From assembly GCA_035311445.1 (NCBI GenBank), contig DATGCX010000276.1:14482-78481 (forward strand): 64,000 nt of DNA. Reading direction: 5' to 3'. The DNA is from JAJPKK01 sp035311445. Its GTDB lineage: Bacteria; Pseudomonadota; Alphaproteobacteria; Rhizobiales; Xanthobacteraceae. The notes beneath the pieces were generated by a model. It was not told where the DNA came from and ran no database searches. It was given only the letters and a program-made list of their open reading frames with translations. Position numbers and translations under genes: made by a program. How positions within the stretch are numbered: position 1 is the first letter of the stretch; the number at the start of each line of letters is the position of its first letter. Below, one piece after another: positions 57,016 to 64,000 of the stretch.

Positions 57016-59382
57016 ATGAATGTTCAAGGCGATCCCAAATCCTGGGCAGTGCAGAAGTTCGGCATCGGCCAGCCGGTGTTGCGCACCGAAGACCCTGTTC
57101 TGGTGCAAGGGCACGGCAGTTATGCGGACGATGTGAGCCTTCCCAATCAGGCCTACGCGGCGATCGTGCGTTCGCGCCACGCCCATGGCGTGCTCAACGG
57201 CATCGATACCGCGGCGGCGCTGGCGATGCCGGGGGTGCTTGCGATCTATATGGGCGCCGATCTGCAGGGATACGGATCGCTCAAATGCATGCCGCCGCTC
57301 AAAAACCGCGACGGCAGCCCAATGAAGAAACCGTCGCGCCCGGCGCTCGCAGTCGACAAGGTGCGGTTCGTGGGCGACCCGGTCGCGTGCGTGGTGGCGC
57401 AGACCGCGATCGAAGCCAAGGAGGCCGCCGAAGCTGTCGAGCTTGATGTCCTGCCCCTTCCCGCCGTCACACTCGCGAGTGAAGCCGTCAAGCCAGGCGC
57501 GCCGCTGCTGTTCGACGATGTGCCGAACAATGTGGCGCTCGACTATCATTATGGCGACGCCGAGAAGGTGAAGGAGGCGTTCGCCAAGGCGGCACATGTC
57601 ACGCGCCTTGAGCTGCGCAACACGCGCCTCGTGGTCAATGCCATGGAGCCGCGGGCGGCTGTTGCCGCCTATGACGAAACGAACGAGCGCTTCACGTTTC
57701 ATGTGGGTTGCCAGGGCGTGTTCGGATTGCGCGCCCAGCTCGCGGAAATCCTCAACATTCCGCCTGCAAAGCTTCGCGTGCTCACCCGCAGCGTGGGCGG
57801 CTCGTTCGGCATGAAGGCGCAGGCCTATCCGGAATATGTGTGCCTGCTGCACGCGGCACGAATGCTCAAGCGTCCGGTGAAATGGACCGACGAGCGCTCG
57901 TCGAGCTTTCTCTCAGACAGCCACGGCCGCGACCACGAGAAGGTCGCCGAGCTTGCGCTCGATGCCGAGGGCCGTTTCCTGGCGATCCGACTCACCGGGA
58001 CCGGCAACATGGGCGCGTATCTCGGCGCAGTGGCGCCGCTGCCGCCGACCGTCAACGCGGTCAAGAACATGGTCAGCGTCTATCGCACGCCGCTGATCGA
58101 GGTCTCGACCCAATGCGTGTTCACCAACACTTCCTATGTCAGCGCCTACCGGGGTGCCGGTCGTCCCGAGGGCAACTATTTCATGGAGCGCCTGATCGAT
58201 ACGGCGGCACAGGAAACCGGCGTCGACCGGCTGGAGTTGCGGCGGCGTAATTTCATCAAGCCCAAGGAAATCCCCTATGCGGCGGCTTCCGACCAGACCT
58301 ACGACTCCGGCGATTTCCCCGCGGTGTTGCGGCATGCGCTCGAACTTGCCGATTGGAAAGGCTTTGCGGCGCGCAAGCGCGAGAGCAAGAAGCGTGGCAA
58401 GCTGCGCGGCATCGCGATCGGCAGCTACCTGGAAGTGACGGCGCCACCCAACAGGGAAATGGGCGGCATCCGCTTCGAGTCGGACGGCACCGTGACGTTC
58501 ATCACCGGCACGCTCGACTACGGCCAGGGCCACGCCACCCCGTTTGCACAGATCCTGTCGAGCCGCCTTGGCGTGCCGTTCGACCGTATCCGCCTGCTGC
58601 AGGGCGACAGCGATGAGCTGATCACCGGCGGCGGCACCGGCGGGTCGCGTTCGGCGGCGTCGAGCAGCATGGCGATGGTCGAGGCGGTCAACAAGGTGAT
58701 CGAGCAAGGCAAGCGGGCCGCCTCCCACGTGCTCGAAGTCGCGGTCGCCGACATCGAATTCGCTGGCGGGCGATTCGCCATTGCGGGCACCGACCGCTCG
58801 ATCGGGGTGCTGGAGCTCGCCGCAAAGCTGCGCGAGGGCAGGAAGCTGCCGGATGACACGCCGAAGACGCTTGATGTCAAGATCGCCAGCGAGCTGGTGC
58901 CCGCGGCCTTTCCAAACGGCTGCCATGTGGCCGAGGTCGAGATCGATCCGGAAACCGGCGTCGTCGAGGTGGTGAAATATTCCTCCGCCAACGACTTCGG
59001 CACCGTCATCAATCCGATGCTGGTGGAAGGCCAGATGCACGGTGGGCTCGTGCAGGGAATCGGCCAAGTGCTGATGGAGAACGTCGTCTACGATGACGAC
59101 GGCCAGCCCATCACCGGCTCGTTCATGGACTACGCCATGCCGCGCGCCGCCGATGTGCCGGGCTTCGTCACCGCGCATCACCCGGTGCCCGCCACCACCA
59201 ATCCGCTGGGCATCAAGGGCTGCGGCGAGGCCGGCTGCGCCGGCGCGCTGGTTGCGGTGCCGAACGCCATCATCGACGCGCTGTCGGAGTTTGGCATCCG
59301 TCACCTCGACATGCCGCTAACACCCGAGAAGGTGTGGGTTGCGATCACGGCAGCGCGCGCGGGCGTGTCAGGTGGCGTGTAG
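57016..59382 (+). CDS. Molybdopterin hydroxylase large subunit, CoxL-like form II
   Basis: The 788-residue protein belongs to the xanthine oxidase / CO dehydrogenase large-subunit family that binds molybdopterin cytosine dinucleotide. Motifs are VRFVGDPVACVVA, TRSVGGSFGMKAQAYPEYV, SAYRGAGRPEGNYFMERLID, GTLDYGQGHATPFAQIL, GTGGSRSAASSSM and the catalytic glutamate in GIKGCGEAGCAG. AYRGAGR in place of AYxCSFR marks it as form II, so CO is not the expected substrate; an aldehyde or N-heterocycle is likelier. No FAD or 2Fe-2S subunit genes adjoin, which is unusual. The ATG at 57016 begins the family's N-terminus. Confidence 0.9.
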   Translation: MNVQGDPKSWAVQKFGIGQPVLRTEDPVLVQGHGSYADDVSLPNQAYAAIVRSRHAHGVLNGIDTAAALAMPGVLAIYMGADLQGYGSLKCMPPLKNRDGSPMKKPSRPALAVDKVRFVGDPVACVVAQTAIEAKEAAEAVELDVLPLPAVTLASEAVKPGAPLLFDDVPNNVALDYHYGDAEKVKEAFAKAAHVTRLELRNTRLVVNAMEPRAAVAAYDETNERFTFHVGCQGVFGLRAQLAEILNIPPAKLRVLTRSVGGSFGMKAQAYPEYVCLLHAARMLKRPVKWTDERSSSFLSDSHGRDHEKVAELALDAEGRFLAIRLTGTGNMGAYLGAVAPLPPTVNAVKNMVSVYRTPLIEVSTQCVFTNTSYVSAYRGAGRPEGNYFMERLIDTAAQETGVDRLELRRRNFIKPKEIPYAAASDQTYDSGDFPAVLRHALELADWKGFAARKRESKKRGKLRGIAIGSYLEVTAPPNREMGGIRFESDGTVTFITGTLDYGQGHATPFAQILSSRLGVPFDRIRLLQGDSDELITGGGTGGSRSAASSSMAMVEAVNKVIEQGKRAASHVLEVAVADIEFAGGRFAIAGTDRSIGVLELAAKLREGRKLPDDTPKTLDVKIASELVPAAFPNGCHVAEVEIDPETGVVEVVKYSSANDFGTVINPMLVEGQMHGGLVQGIGQVLMENVVYDDDGQPITGSFMDYAMPRAADVPGFVTAHHPVPATTNPLGIKGCGEAGCAGALVAVPNAIIDALSEFGIRHLDMPLTPEKVWVAITAARAGVSGGV

Positions 59383-59465
59383 GATGGGTTGAGCGGAGCG
59401 AAACCCATCCTGGGCCGCGCCGTCCTCAAAGACTGATGGGTTTCGCTGCGCTCAACCCATCCTAC
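59380..59465. repeat. Inverted repeat, 'GTAGGATGGGTTGAGC' type
   Basis: GTAGGATGGGTTGAGCGGAG followed by CGAAACCCATC, and the complementary GATGGGTTTCGCTGCGCTCA then ACCCATCCTAC, form a long imperfect stem right after the CoxL-like stop. It belongs to a very widespread bacterial intergenic repeat that encodes WVERSETHP-like peptides when read through. Confidence 0.8.
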
Positions 59466-59495
59466 GGCCTGCGAACGACAAATCGAGTCCCACAA

Positions 59496-59864
59496 ATGTC
59501 AGTGATCGCGATCTTCAAGTATGAGGTCAGACCGGGCCGCCTGCCGGACTTCCTGAAGAAGCTCGCGCAAGCCGCCGAACCGAAATTCAACAGTCCTGTC
59601 ATGCCGAAGTCGGTCCGCATGTTCCGCTCCACCGTGCCGGGACCGGACCATGGCGTCATCCTGATGATTGAGTACGAAGACATGGCCGCCTATGGAGCGC
59701 GCACCGCCTTCGAGAACGCCAATGCCGAGTGGCGAAGTTTGTTCGAACCGACGCGGGATTCGCCCGAAACACTGGTTTCGGTGGAACTGTTGACTGAAAT
59801 GCCGCCGGGCCTCGTTGACGCTGAACCCACCGAGCGCATGCCGTTCGGATTCCGGCCGGCATAG
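59496..59864 (+). CDS. Small dimeric alpha-beta barrel-like protein
   Basis: The 122-residue protein starts SVIAIFKYEVRPGRLPDFL and continues RMFRSTVPGPDHGVILMIEY and EDMAAYGARTAFENANAEWR. The alternation of strands and helices fits an antibiotic-monooxygenase/NIPSNAP-like ferredoxin fold. No catalytic residues can be assigned. It lies after the repeat that follows the CoxL-like gene. Confidence 0.6.
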   Translation: MSVIAIFKYEVRPGRLPDFLKKLAQAAEPKFNSPVMPKSVRMFRSTVPGPDHGVILMIEYEDMAAYGARTAFENANAEWRSLFEPTRDSPETLVSVELLTEMPPGLVDAEPTERMPFGFRPA

Positions 59865-59970
59865 TCGCATGGCGCCGTTCCGCATTGGCGGCAACATCGA
59901 AATGGCCCATAATGGGCTGCGAGCCGCCAGAGTCACGGCGGGCATCCGTTTGTCCGTTCGGGAGGTCGCC

Positions 59971-61434
59971 ATGTCGAACGCCCTCACCTGCATCGCCTCA
60001 AAGCCCCAGTCCGCTTCTCGCCGCCCATTATTGTATTCCGGCGCGATCGCATGCGCCGCTGTTCTGATCCTCGCAGGCGGCGCGGCGCCCGCGCACGCCC
60101 AAACGCTGACGCCGCAGCAGCAACTCGCCCTCGACATCTATAAGGAACTGGTGGAGATCAACACCGTCACCGACACTGGCGACACCGCGCGCGGCGCCGA
60201 TGCGATGGCGGCGCGGTTGCGCGCAGCCGGGTTCGAAGGCGCCGATGTGCAGGTGTTCAAGCCGGCGCCGCGCAAGGGCAATCTGGTGGCGCGGCTGCAC
60301 GGCACCGGCGCGCGCAAGCCGATGCTGTTGCTCGCCCATATCGACGTAGTCGAGGCGAAGCGCGAGGACTGGTCGACCGACCCCTTCAAGCTGGTCGAGA
60401 AGGACGGCTATTTCTACGGACGCGGCACAGGCGACGACAAGTTCATGGCGGCGACCTTCGTCGCCAACCTCATCCGCTACAGGCAGGAGGGCTATCGCCC
60501 CGACCGCGACATCATCCTGGCGCTGGAAACCGACGAGGAAATCCTCGACGCCAATGCATTGGGGATTCAGTGGCTCTTGAAAAACCATCGCGACCTGATC
60601 GACGCGGAGTTCGCCCTTAACGAAGGCGGCGGCGTTGGCATCCGGCGGGGCAAGACGATCCGCAACAGCGTTCAGACGAGTGAGAAGGTCTATTATAACT
60701 ATCGGCTGGAGGTGACCAACAAGGGCGGCCACAGCTCCCTGCCGGTCCCGGACAACGCCATTTATCATTTGGCTGACGGCCTTGCGCGACTCAGCAAGTT
60801 CACCTTTCCGATGAAGCTCAATGAGACCACGCGCGCCTATTTTGCGAAAACCGCTGAGCTTGAGACCGAGCAGACCGCCGCCGATATCAGGGCAGTCCTG
60901 GCGGCGACTCCCGACCCGACGGCGCTGGCGCGGCTGTCCCAAAAAGCAGCGTACAATGCCCAGCTGCGCACCACCTGCGTCGCCACCATGCTGGAAGGCG
61001 GTCACGCCTACAACGCGCTGCCTCAGATGGCTCGCGCCATCGTGAACTGCCGCATCATGCCGGGCGAAAAGGTGGAGGATATTACGGCGACTCTTAAAGG
61101 CGTGCTCGCCGATGACCAGATTTCCCTCACGCCGCTCGGGCAAGCGGTGCTGAGCGCCCCGTCTGCCCTCGAAGACGGCCTGATGAACGCGATCGAAAAG
61201 ACATCAGCCGAGTTCTGGCCCGGCGTACCGGTCATCCCAATAATGAGCGCCGGCGGGACCGACGGCAGCTTCCTGCGCAATGCCGGCATTCCCACCTACG
61301 GCAATTCCGGGCTCGCCGGCGACGAGGACGACGTCCGCGCCCACGGTAGAGACGAACGCGTCGCGATCAAATCGTTCTTCGACGGCGGCGAATATCTTTA
61401 CAGCCTGGTCAAGCGGCTGTCGGGTGGCAAATAG
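59971..61434 (+). CDS. Exported M20-family metallopeptidase
   Basis: The 487-residue zinc peptidase has a signal peptide (to about residue 44, AAPAHAQ). The M20 residues are in MLLLAHIDVVEAKREDWSTD (His), FYGRGTGDDKFMAATFV (bridging Asp), ILALETDEEILDANALG (catalytic and ligand Glu) and GGTDGSFLRNAGIPTYG. A dimerisation domain lies between about residues 245 and 370. It should cleave dipeptides or acyl-amino acids in the periplasm. GGGAGGTCGCC precedes the ATG at 59971. Confidence 0.9.
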   Translation: MSNALTCIASKPQSASRRPLLYSGAIACAAVLILAGGAAPAHAQTLTPQQQLALDIYKELVEINTVTDTGDTARGADAMAARLRAAGFEGADVQVFKPAPRKGNLVARLHGTGARKPMLLLAHIDVVEAKREDWSTDPFKLVEKDGYFYGRGTGDDKFMAATFVANLIRYRQEGYRPDRDIILALETDEEILDANALGIQWLLKNHRDLIDAEFALNEGGGVGIRRGKTIRNSVQTSEKVYYNYRLEVTNKGGHSSLPVPDNAIYHLADGLARLSKFTFPMKLNETTRAYFAKTAELETEQTAADIRAVLAATPDPTALARLSQKAAYNAQLRTTCVATMLEGGHAYNALPQMARAIVNCRIMPGEKVEDITATLKGVLADDQISLTPLGQAVLSAPSALEDGLMNAIEKTSAEFWPGVPVIPIMSAGGTDGSFLRNAGIPTYGNSGLAGDEDDVRAHGRDERVAIKSFFDGGEYLYSLVKRLSGGK

Positions 61435-61436
61435 CG

Positions 61437-62039
61437 CTAAAACCCCCGCGGCCCGAACACCTTGATGCCAAGCTTCTTCTCCAGGGCCCGGCCGAAGCGG
61501 TACTTCATCTCCGGGCCCTCATAGGTCGCGGGCGGGGCGCGCTGGTATTCGGGCTCGGATTCGACGCGCAGGCGAATGAAGTACGGCCCGGGCGCGGCCA
61601 CGATGCCCGGCATCTGCTGTTCCAGGTCGGCGAGATTGTCGATGGTCGCGGCCTGGCGGATACCGGCGCCCTTGGCGATCATGGCGTAGTCGGAGTTGTC
61701 CTGGTTGACCATCGGCATGGTGTCGACGGTCTGATAACGCTGGTTGTCGACCACGAAATGCTTGAGGTTCGCGGGCTGCTGGCCGGCTTCCGTGAGCAGG
61801 CAGCCGAGGTTCATGGACAGCGAGCCGTCGCTGTTGAGCACCCACACCGGCGCGTGCGGCAGCGCCGTGGCCAAACCCAACGCGAAGCTCGCGGCAAAGC
61901 CCATGCCGCCATGCATGTAGAAGCTGTCCTCGCTCTGGGTCACAGCCCACCATTCGTTGGCCGCCATACCGAGCGCGCACACCACGATCGCATCGCCGCG
62001 GTGCTTCGCCAGCACCGCCAACGCCTCGCGCGTCTTCAT
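61437..62039 (-). CDS. ThDP decarboxylase beta-type subunit (sulfopyruvate decarboxylase-like)
   Basis: The 200-residue PP-domain subunit begins MKTREALAVLAKHRGDAIVV and has MHGGMGFAASFALGLATALP. The ThDP/Mg motif is VWVLNSDGSLSMNLGCLLTE (GDG appears as SDG), followed by LKHFVVDNQRYQT. It needs the alpha-type subunit encoded just upstream, whose stop it overlaps (ATGA). The pair resembles ComD/ComE sulfopyruvate and phosphonopyruvate decarboxylases; the true substrate is unknown. Confidence 0.85.
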   Translation of the reverse strand: MKTREALAVLAKHRGDAIVVCALGMAANEWWAVTQSEDSFYMHGGMGFAASFALGLATALPHAPVWVLNSDGSLSMNLGCLLTEAGQQPANLKHFVVDNQRYQTVDTMPMVNQDNSDYAMIAKGAGIRQAATIDNLADLEQQMPGIVAAPGPYFIRLRVESEPEYQRAPPATYEGPEMKYRFGRALEKKLGIKVFGPRGF

Positions 62040-62539
62040 GCGTTTTTCACTCCGAGCAGGCGCTTGGTGAGGAACAGGATAAACGGGCGCTTTTGCAGGC
62101 GGTGCCATTCGTAGGCGTCGGGAATGCGCTCGATGTCGTCGGCCTTGTCGATCACCTGGTAGGGAAAATCATAGGCCTGCAGCAGCGGCATGGTGCGGCG
62201 GCCCTGCACTTCCTGATAGACCTTGTGATCGTCGATCGAGCCGCGCGCGCTGACGATGCAGAACACCGGGATCATGTGGCGCAGGCACAAGGTCGCCATC
62301 TCGCCCGTGCAGGTGAGGAGCCCGGTGTTGCCCATGATGGCGACCGAACGCATGCCACCGAAGAACGCGCCGGCGCAGATCGCGATGGTCTCTGCTTCGC
62401 GTCCGACCGGGATGTGCCTGATCTGATTGCCGGCCGTTACCTTGCGGATCAGCCCGTTGACCCAATCGTCCGGCAGGCTGGCGGCGAGCCGCACGCCGGC
62501 CTTCACCAGTTGGGCATGGATTTGCTCGTTGACGTCCAT
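62036..62539 (-). CDS. ThDP decarboxylase alpha-type subunit (sulfopyruvate decarboxylase-like)
   Basis: The 167-residue Pyr-domain subunit starts MDVNEQIHAQLVKAGVRLAA and contains IPVGREAETIAICAGAFFGG with the activating glutamate and MGNTGLLTCTGEMATLC. It pairs with the PP-domain subunit. The ATG at 62539 matches the typical family start; a TTG 21 codons upstream is possible but adds an atypical segment. Confidence 0.83.
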   Translation of the reverse strand: MDVNEQIHAQLVKAGVRLAASLPDDWVNGLIRKVTAGNQIRHIPVGREAETIAICAGAFFGGMRSVAIMGNTGLLTCTGEMATLCLRHMIPVFCIVSARGSIDDHKVYQEVQGRRTMPLLQAYDFPYQVIDKADDIERIPDAYEWHRLQKRPFILFLTKRLLGVKNA

Positions 62540-62872
62540 CGGGGCAGGCTCGTGAAAGATGCAGTTTCGAAGGAGGTTAAGGAGGGGTTGGTGGAGCGTC
62601 AAGGAGAGCGCAAAATCGTAGCCCGGATTGAGCGAAGCGAAATTAGGGGCCGCCCTCTCAACGCGGCAATGCTGCTCCCGGGTTTCGCTTTCCGCTCAAC
62701 CCGGGCTTCTACGGCGCTGGGCGTAGGTCGAGTCGGCGCCGCGTAATAGGCCATTCCGCGGTTTGGCGCGTTAAGGCTAACTCGCTCTACACTCACGGCC
62801 CGCTTTCGCCCTTGCCACGCGAACCGCAATCGAGGATGAAAGCCGGATCATTTCCCTTGGGGCGGGATTGGC
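62540..62872. other. Spacer with 'GCCCGGATTGAGCGAAGCGA' repeat
   Basis: A partial inverted repeat (about 62618-62712, AGCCCGGATTGAGCGAAGCG against TCCGCTCAACCCGGGCT) fills part of this divergent gap. It belongs to the same broad type as the repeat after the CoxL-like gene. No gene is seen. Confidence 0.5.
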
Positions 62873-63655
62873 ATGGACCTCGAACTGACCGGAAAAGTCG
62901 CGCTTGTGACCGGCTCGAGCCGCGGCATCGGGCGCGGCGTCGCGCTCACGCTGGCGCAAGAGGGCTGCGACGTGATGCTGACGGGACGCGACGAGACGGC
63001 ATTGCGCGAGGTGGCGGCGGGAGTTCAAAAGCATGGTCGCAAGGCGAATTACCGGGCGCTTGATCTGCGCCAGGAGGATGCGGCCGACACACTCGTTGCG
63101 TCCGTCAAAGACGGCTTCGGTCGCCTCGACATTCTGGTCAATAATGCCGGCACCACCAAGCGCGGCGATTTTCTCGCCCTCACGGACGCCGACTGGGCCG
63201 ACGGCTACGCGCTGAAATTCTTTGCCCACGTGCGGCTCTCCCGCGCCGCCTGGCCGATGCTGCGCGACGCCCAAGGCTCGATCGTCACCATCGGCGGCAC
63301 CAGCGGCCGCATTCCGATCGCGGCCTTCACCATCGGCAGCTCGGTGAATGCGGCTTGCGCGGCCTTTGCCAAGGCGCTTGCCGATCTTGGCAAGACCGAC
63401 CACGTACAGGTCAACACCATCCATCCGAGCTATGTGGAGACCGAGCGGTTCTGGCGCCGCATCAAGGCCGATGTCGAGCGCACCGACAAGAGCGAGGCGG
63501 AAGTGCGCGAGTGGCACCGGGCGGACATCAATGTCACCCGTTTTGGCACGCCCGATGATATCGCGAGCCTGATCGCCTTCATGGTGTCGCGGCGCGGGCG
63601 CTGGCTCCATGGCGCCACCATCGACATGGATGGCGGTGAAGTCCCGACACTATGA
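62873..63655 (+). CDS. SDR-fold protein lacking the catalytic Ser-Tyr-Lys
   Basis: The 260-residue protein has the Rossmann start GKVALVTGSSRGIGRGVAL, LDILVNNAGTTKRGDFLAL and a C-terminal GRWLHGATIDMDGGEVP. Where active SDRs have the catalytic Ser, Tyr and Lys, this one shows Gly141, Gly155 and Asn159 (segment AAFTIGSSVNAACAAFAKAL). It can probably still bind NAD(P) but should not work as a normal dehydrogenase. The stop overlaps the next gene's start (ATGA), so the two are coupled. Confidence 0.85.
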   Translation: MDLELTGKVALVTGSSRGIGRGVALTLAQEGCDVMLTGRDETALREVAAGVQKHGRKANYRALDLRQEDAADTLVASVKDGFGRLDILVNNAGTTKRGDFLALTDADWADGYALKFFAHVRLSRAAWPMLRDAQGSIVTIGGTSGRIPIAAFTIGSSVNAACAAFAKALADLGKTDHVQVNTIHPSYVETERFWRRIKADVERTDKSEAEVREWHRADINVTRFGTPDDIASLIAFMVSRRGRWLHGATIDMDGGEVPTL

Positions 63656-64000
63656 GCGAAATCAACGTTCTCCTGACACCAGGACGCATCGGCAACGTTG
63701 AGATCAAGAACCGCATCGTGATGCCGCCGATGACAACGCGGCTTGCCGATGAAGACGGCTCGGTCACGGAACACATCATCAACTACTATATGGCGCGAGT
63801 GCGTGGCGGCGTTGGCCTCATCACGGTCGAGATGGCCTCCCCCACACGCGCGGGCCGTCACCGCCGACGCGAACTCGGCATCTACGATGACCGCTTCCTT
63901 CCCGGCCTGACGCAGCTCGTTGCCGCCATCCATGGGGGCGGCGCCAAGGCGTCGATCCAGCTCGGTCATGGCGGCGGCCACACCCGCATGGACATTTGCG
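63652..64000 (+). CDS. Old-Yellow-Enzyme-type FMN oxidoreductase (C-terminus beyond window)
   Basis: The 116 visible residues begin LLTPGRIGNVEIKNRIVMPP followed by MTTRLADEDGSVTEHIINYY, VRGGVGLITVEMASPTRAGR and SIQLGHGGGHTR. These form the first half of the FMN-binding barrel of the 2,4-dienoyl-CoA reductase / NADH:flavin oxidoreductase group. Full members of this class often carry a further 4Fe-4S and FAD/NAD domain, which cannot be judged here. It overlaps the SDR-like gene by 4 bp, suggesting one catabolic operon that continues beyond the window. Confidence 0.88.
   Translation, partial: MSEINVLLTPGRIGNVEIKNRIVMPPMTTRLADEDGSVTEHIINYYMARVRGGVGLITVEMASPTRAGRHRRRELGIYDDRFLPGLTQLVAAIHGGGAKASIQLGHGGGHTRMDIC

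Noticed and set aside
59334..59495. In-frame extension of the 122-aa protein reading WVERSETHP
   Set aside because: This peptide is the translation of a common intergenic inverted repeat, so the start was set at 59496.

Overview
The window reads as chromosome of a high-GC alphaproteobacterium, most likely a Hyphomicrobiales member near the Bradyrhizobium / Rhodopseudomonas / Pseudolabrys group. This is inferred from codon use, from the housekeeping proteins (GuaA, GuaB, RlmE, Ppx/GppA, HldE, HldD), from the FbpABC-like transporter and CoxL-like hydroxylase content, and from the abundant palindromic intergenic repeats (the C/G-rich 'CTCCCCC-GCTTGC-GGGGGAG' and 'GCCCGGTCAAGCCGGGC' types). No rRNA, tRNA, CRISPR array, integrase or transposase was recognised.

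Layout. 1-6.1 kb: transaldolase (cut by the window edge), an AGE-family epimerase, hldE and hldD for ADP-heptose (LPS core) synthesis, a scrap of a GtrA-type membrane protein, and a cis-isoprenyl transferase. 6.2-12.6 kb: a membrane-anchored cytochrome c', a decayed DUF6351-like gene, and a compact copper-handling operon (His-rich periplasmic protein, small exported protein, TolC-like lipoprotein, Tat-exported multicopper oxidase, CusF-like chaperone). 13-20.3 kb: a secreted caspase-like protein, a 287-bp composite palindromic element, a decayed VapC, an SMP-30 lactonase-like protein, a LysM-like protein, a cupin and a serine beta-lactamase-fold hydrolase. 20.5-26 kb: a plus-strand catabolic-looking cluster (acyl-CoA ligase, ThDP enzyme, dipicolinate synthase A-like protein, 4-OT tautomerase, VOC protein). 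26-35.2 kb: two complete VapBC-type loci, a GST, an ArsR/SRPBCC pair, a 1080-aa EndoQ-UvrD fusion and a large 2OG-Fe(II) oxygenase protein.

35.2-40.8 kb is the most interesting part. It is a visibly more A+T-rich block between a truncated FitA-like antitoxin start and the 3' end of guaA. A tightly overlapping minus-strand operon encodes an acyl-carrier-like protein, an Xre regulator, an ImmA/IrrE metallopeptidase fused to a chagasin-type (I42) papain-inhibitor domain, a papain-like (C1) cysteine peptidase, and a thymidylate-synthase-like protein. Next to it are a MazG-like protein with an extra C-terminal domain and, divergent from that, a protein of the 5-hmdU DNA kinase helical / alpha-glutamyl-putrescinyl-thymine pyrophosphorylase clade. 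I interpret this as a candidate conflict or defence system that couples nucleotide or base modification to a regulated protease. The function is inference.

40.9-64 kb: guaA, an RsmB-type methyltransferase and guaB (two copies of one palindromic element flank the methyltransferase gene), TPR and Pmp3-like proteins, a DHA2-type MFS pump, a ModA-like binding protein, a third VapBC locus, and rlmE carrying an in-frame palindromic element translationally coupled to ppx. These are followed by an Fe3+-type ABC transporter, an orphan CoxL-like molybdopterin hydroxylase, an M20 peptidase, a two-subunit sulfopyruvate-decarboxylase-like ThDP enzyme, an SDR lacking its catalytic residues, and the start of an Old-Yellow-Enzyme-type oxidoreductase cut by the window end.
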